From: Linyphia triangularis
Lineage: Eukaryota > Arthropoda > Arachnida > Araneae > Linyphiidae
Length of the DNA stretch: 64,000 bases
Direction: 5' to 3'
Assembly (NCBI GenBank): GCA_963978545.1
Contig: OZ021723.1
Location: 5,834,273 to 5,898,272 of the forward strand
How positions within the stretch are numbered: the stretch's first letter is position 1; each line of letters begins with the position of its first letter. The notes beneath the pieces were generated by a model. It was not told where the DNA came from, searched no databases, and saw only the letters and a program-made list of their open reading frames with translations. This document shows, one piece after another, positions 59,882 to 64,000 of the stretch. A program made the position numbers and the translations under genes.

Positions 59882-60510
59882 CTGGATATTTCAAGAATTT
59901 TGGAAAATATCGCCAATCTATCAAAGTCTAGCGTTAGAATGAATCGGGGTCTGTCTAGTTCAGTTCCGACTGTGGATATTTTGGAATTGAACTTCTGTAG
60001 ATGCATTTCTGCGTTTTCTGAACAGCAGGAGGCTTGTATTTTCGCTGCTGTTGAGTCGGGACAGTTGGTTGGTTGGTTGTATTCAGATTATCTGGCACCG
60101 TCAGCAACACGAGGGCTATAATTCCCCGAAACATTCGTCATTAGACGAGCCAACATACATTTACAAACACCCATGCCTTACACGGGACTCGAACCCGCAA
60201 CCTCGCTATCTAGAAGCTAGCACGCTAACCACTATACCGTTCGATCGGCCTGGATATTTCAAGAATTTTGGAAAATATCGCCAATCTATCAAAGTCTAGC
60301 GTTAGAATGAATCGGTGTCTGTCTAGTTCAATTCCGACTGTGGATATTTTGGAATTGAACTGCTGTAGATGTAGTTCTGCGTTTTCTGAACAGCAGGAGG
60401 CTTGTATTTTCGCTGCTGTTAAGTCGGGAAGACAAGAAGCTCTGGTTTGAGCTTCAGTGTATTTTTCTGTTGGTGTTTAAAGAATTGTGCATTTCTATAT
60501 GAAGAATAAA
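59882..60510 (+). pseudogene. Possible 3'-terminal exon, duplicated, with poly(A) signal
   Basis: A frame reading LDISRILENIANLS and onward, ending ...SGRQEALV and TGA at 60448-60450, is followed 55 bases later by AATAAA (60505-60510). This looks like the last coding exon plus 3' UTR of a pol II gene. Its first 180 bases occur twice (59882-60062 and 60249-60428) because SINE plus exon were duplicated. The frame continues left of the MITE and SINE insertions to a possible splice acceptor (ggttag near 58059-58064). The protein family is not recognised; the segment CCRCSSAFSEQQEACIFAAV could include metal ligands. Three insertions within it suggest it is dead. Confidence 0.35.
60063..60248 (-). 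mobile_element. SINE family A, copy 9 (segmental duplicate of copy 8)
   Basis: Full-length minus-strand copy. It has no TSD of its own: the left flank is the exon-like gagtcgggaca and the right flank again cctggatatttcaag. It was therefore copied together with the adjacent exon-like segment. Confidence 0.88.
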
Positions 60511-60625
60511 TTGTTTTAATTTCGCAATCCAGCGTCCTCATTCCTCTGAGAGAGAAAAAAATGGAGTGTCGTCATCTTGAAACTTTTTAAACGAGGAATG
60601 GTAGAAATCATGGATCAGGAACAAA

Positions 60626-60682
60626 CAGTGGTGTAGTATAAAATAAAAAGGTGTAGGAACGCTATGTCACATAAAGTGAATG

Positions 60683-60722
<40 letters not shown>

Positions 60723-61239
60723 GTTATATTACTTTTGTTGATAAATCGGTTAGCGTTCCCATTAAAATTAGAGGAGCAGAAACCTTCAAGGAAAGGGAGC
60801 AAAGAACTGTTGTGTGCGAGACCACAATTTTGTTTTTTAAAAATGGAGATAGTTTGCGTGAACTTGTTTACGTGAGTTTTAGTCCGTATTAATGACGAAT
60901 CATATAAATTTCACTTCTGGAATTCATCCACAATTACAGATCATTCGTCGAAGGAGATAATTGCCATTGGATGAATCATAGTATTGCATGTGTCGGATTG
61001 TTGATGGAATGGCCATGTGCGGGTGGCCGCGCCTCTTTCAGGTGTTTTGCAAATACTTGAACTTGCCTGCTCAGCTCTGAAATTGTGGATAGAAAACGAA
61101 AGCATAGTTTTGCGTTCAGTTTCCTGAAAAGAAAAATGTAAAAAAAAATAATCAATTTTTATGTGTGGGAACGCCGTTCCTCCTACTAAAAAGGTAAAGG
61201 ATCGCCGTTCCCACTCGTTCCCGCCCCACTACACCCCTG
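60626..61239. mobile_element. hAT-like non-autonomous element
   Basis: The ends are CAGTGGTGTAGTATAAAA and, read inward from the right, CAGGGGTGTAGTGGGG. The duplication GGAACAAA is perfect (60618-60625, 61240-61247). It includes a TA microsatellite at 60684-60718. The frame 60680-60892 starts in that microsatellite and shows no transposase motif. Confidence 0.85.
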
Positions 61240-61399
61240 GGAACAAATGAGTGAGTGATGGAATGGATGAAGTTGGATGTTGAACGAGAGTGAATTGAAA
61301 TTTGAAGGTGCAGCTTGCCATGTACCACACTTTCGACAAGGAACCCGACAATTATCTTGCAACTAAAAGTCACAGCAACCACCGTGTCTTTCCCGTTGA

Positions 61400-61990
61400 A
61401 AAAGGGGGACTGAAAAATTCAAGTAAAGATGCAATGGATAATTCCCGCATTTGTTAAAAACGAGTGAAACTGGTTTATATTTATGAAGTATATCTTTCTG
61501 ATTTCAAATATTTAAACAAAAGTTCTTTAAAAAAGTTAGTTATTTAAATATTAAGAAAAGAAATTGTCTCAAAATCGAGCCAAAACCAGTCCGATCAAAA
61601 CACTCAGCAAAATCCTTGACGTCAAGGGTTTCTACAGTTTCTATGGTTATAGGTTTCTGCCAAATAGTTGGCGTTGGTAGACCATTGCCACATTCCGTAC
61701 AAGTTGGCGTGATTTGCCAGCAACTTGCAAATCTGATTTCCGCTGCTACATTTCAAGCCAAGATGTTTGCGAAGCCGTGACGACACATTCAAAGCCAGCA
61801 GGATGAATCGTTTATTCGCCAAAGTCTAGCAAGATAACTTTGATAGTAAATTAAAAATAAAAAAATAAAAAACGCATTAAGTAGAAATTTTGGTTTTTAT
61901 GGCCTTTTCGAAACTTTTAGTATTGAATAAAAAAAATAAAAATGTGGGAATTGTCCATATCGTGACATTTTGCATACATTCTCTTCTGTT
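61400..61990 (-). repeat. Inverted copy of the 56160-56760 repeat
   Basis: The minus strand aligns with 56160-56760 with many small changes. The overlapping minus-strand frame 61622-61822 corresponds to a different frame in the other copy and is not supported as a gene. Confidence 0.6.
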
Positions 61991-62697
61991 ATAGGCTAGC
62001 ATATGAACTCATGATGACTGGATCTTCTCTCATGCCTACTAAAATGCAATTGAGGTAAACTGCATATAAGCATGTTCTTTTCGTAGTACGATTTTATAAA
62101 CAAATGAACCCAATAGAAATAAATTTAATGCGATCTCATAACGAGAGTTAATTCTGTACTAAACGTTTGGTATCCATTTTATAAACAGCAAACTTATTTG
62201 TCCTTTGCATTTTTTTTTTTTTTTTTAATTAAGTGGATTTTTAATATATTCCTCTAGTAAGTGGTATTTTGGACTTTCTGACAAACTTATGAACACGAGC
62301 TGCAATAGAACATTGCTAGATACAGATCCGTCTGAAGTTATGAATGCTTTCCGGAAGGTCTTTTAAAGGCAAACTATTCCAATTGATTGGTTTATTTAGT
62401 TATCATCACGCGCAAGAGCCACACTTCGGCTATGCCGCGTCAAATCATCGTTAAAAATCAGACGGATTGCCTCCAGTGAGGTCTTTCTAGGAAAACACCC
62501 CGAATTCACTTAACGAATGGGGGAAAACCCGAAAATTCCCTTTCCGAAGCCGACATCACCGTCGCATCTACTGTATTTAGAAAGACAGACTGTAGACATC
62601 CTGAACTCTTGCATACTAAACGCACAATCTACTTCCTGACAATGAATGGGGCTTAGTTCTCGAGGGTTGTTTACAAAAAGTATTCTTATTATTGTAT
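61991..62697. other. No gene recognised
   Basis: Contains a T-run at 62211-62226. The minus frame 62510-62749 has no known domain. Confidence 0.45.
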
Positions 62698-62782
62698 CGA
62701 TGTGATGTATAAAAGCCTTCGCTGACTCACTCATCACCAATTCTTCCATATCCTTTATAATGACAACTCTGAAATTTGCACC

Positions 62783-62970
62783 GGCCGACCAAACGGTATA
62801 GTGGTTAGCGTGCTAGCTTCTAGGCCGCGAGGTTGCGGGTTCGAGTCCCGCGTGTTAGGCATGGGTGTTTGTAAATGTATGTTGGCTTGTCTAATGACGA
62901 ATGTTTCGGCGCATTATAGCCCTCGTGTTGCTTACGGCGCCAGATAATCTGAATACAACCAACCAACCAA
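62783..62970 (+). mobile_element. SINE family A, copy 10 (nested)
   Basis: Plus-strand copy with intact A and B boxes (GGTATAGTGGTTAGCGTGC, GGTTCGAGTCCCG). TSD ctgaaatttgcacc / ctgaaatttccacc at 62769-62782 and 62971-62984, one mismatch. Confidence 0.92.
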
Positions 62971-63008
62971 CTGAAATTTCCACCAAATGTAAACAAGAGC
63001 CAGTATAG

Positions 63009-63189
63009 TTGGTTGGTTGTTTTCAGGTTATCTGGCACCATCAGCAACACGAGGGCTATAATGCGCCGAAACATTCGTCATTAGACAAGCCAACATACAT
63101 TTACAAACACCCATGCCTAACACGGGACTCGAGCCCGCAACCTCTCGTTCTAGAAGCTAGCACGCTAATCACTATACCGTTTGGTCGGC
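63009..63189 (-). mobile_element. SINE family A, copy 11 (nested)
   Basis: Minus-strand copy. TSD agagccagtatag at 62996-63008 and 63190-63202, perfect. Confidence 0.93.
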
Positions 63190-64000
63190 AGAGCCAGTAT
63201 AGAAATATTAAACTATTTCAATCTTAATAAACCCTTTCAAGGGTCGAAAAGGGATTAAACGTTTTAAGCGTAGAACATCCCAATCTTACTTCTAATGTAT
63301 CCACAGCTCTGAAATCGGTACAATTGTAAACAAGGACCAGCATAGAAAAGGTAAGTTATTCCGATCTTGATAAACTTATTTTTAAGCGTCGAATATTCTC
63401 AATGTGGAATATTCCAACCTCTCATAAAGCCATGAATGTATTTCAATTGCTAAAATGCACTTGTTAAAATTTTGTATCAAATGCTCAGGAATTCAATGAG
63501 TGTTTCTGTACAGAGAGTATAAATCATTTTAGCAAAAATATCAAGGAAAAATAACAGAAAAAATATTTCAATCTCGATTAACCAAATTTAAGGGGTCTAA
63601 AAGGGATCGAACGTTCCTAACGGGTAATGTTTCAATGTACCACTTCCAATGTAGTCACAACTGAAATTGGGTACAAATGCAAACAAGAGCAAGCATAGAA
63701 AAAGTAATCTATTCCGATCTTGATAAAAAAAATCCTATTTTTCTGGAATTGAAACGGAGTCAAACGTTCTAAAAGTGGGATATTTCAATATCCCATAAAA
63801 CTGTGAATATCTTTTGATTGCTGTATTCACATGGTAATATTTCATAGGAAAAGCACAGGAATTTAACTAGTACTTCTGTATAAGGCGTATAAAGTTGTTT
63901 TTTTTGATAAATCTATGAAGTATTTTTCAAAAATTCTTTCATTCCCCTCTCCGAATATACATTAAAAAAATTTATAAAAAGCTCGTTTCCTACGCCTTCT

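Larger units (their letters stand above)
62698..63870 (+). mobile_element. Helitron-like element with two SINEs
   Basis: Left part tataaaagccttcgctgact with CACTCATC as in the element at 32615; right end aagcacaggaatttaaCTAG followed by T. A similar but decayed end at about 63488-63510 and repeated modules with a period of about 370 bp show an internal tandem duplication. SINEs at 62783-62970 and 63009-63189. Confidence 0.55.

Noticed and set aside
62783..62860. tRNA genes at the SINE heads (also at 46981, 47273, 8472, 21063, 60248 and others)
   Set aside because: A and B boxes are present, but the acceptor stem is poor, the same body and tail always follow, and TSDs flank them; these are SINEs.

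Overview
The window is AT-rich, repeat-dense nuclear DNA from a eukaryote, most likely an arthropod. A spider or other arachnid is my guess from the mixture of repeat types; nothing in the sequence proves it. There is no prokaryotic gene layout. The only long, convincing coding capacity belongs to one non-LTR retrotransposon. Almost everything else is non-autonomous mobile DNA, tandem arrays and AT-rich filler.

Layout. 1-5400: a long inverted repeat whose loop holds a first exon of a THAP zinc-finger gene, a 250-bp hairpin element, a local duplication and a Helitron-like element. 5400-13960: tRNA-derived SINEs, two hAT-type elements and one Mutator-like miniature element. 13973-19512: a full-length 5.54-kb LINE (EEP endonuclease, reverse transcriptase, RNase H) flanked by 12-bp target-site duplications; ORF2 is intact and ORF1 carries one in-frame TAG. 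19.5-33.3 kb: inverted repeats, TIR elements flanked by TA or TTAA, a 1.65-kb hAT-like element filled by a 79-bp array, a second foldback and long TA microsatellites. 33.3-35.6 kb: mostly single-copy looking. 35.7-49.1 kb: Helentron-like elements, one carrying about 13 units of a 156-bp satellite, plus hAT and piggyBac-like insertions. 49.5-57.7 kb: a Helitron, a 155-bp satellite interrupted by a piggyBac-like MITE, a 305-bp triplication and two 27-bp minisatellite arrays. 58-64 kb: a Mutator-like MITE with a Helitron inserted in it, a duplicated SINE plus possible 3'-terminal exon, another hAT-type element, and a Helitron with two SINEs inside.

How the parts relate. The LINE is the one element that could supply enzymes. 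The SINEs (eleven copies of family A, three of family B, single C- and D-type copies) need a LINE's machinery, but their tails do not match this LINE's 3' end. Several insertions can be read at base-pair precision because unoccupied relatives lie in the same window: the Helitron at 58226-59500 interrupts a Mutator-like MITE present uninterrupted at 10590-10923 and 19672-20011; the piggyBac-like MITE at 52104-52370 interrupts one unit of a satellite whose other units are empty; SINEs interrupt Helentron-like copies whose relatives are empty. This gives relative ages: Helentron-like, Mutator-like and satellite sequences first, SINEs and Helitron later.

Host-gene evidence is thin: the THAP exon near 739-809 and a possible 3'-terminal exon with polyadenylation signal near 59882-60510. 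No rRNA genes, functional tRNA genes or CRISPR arrays were seen.
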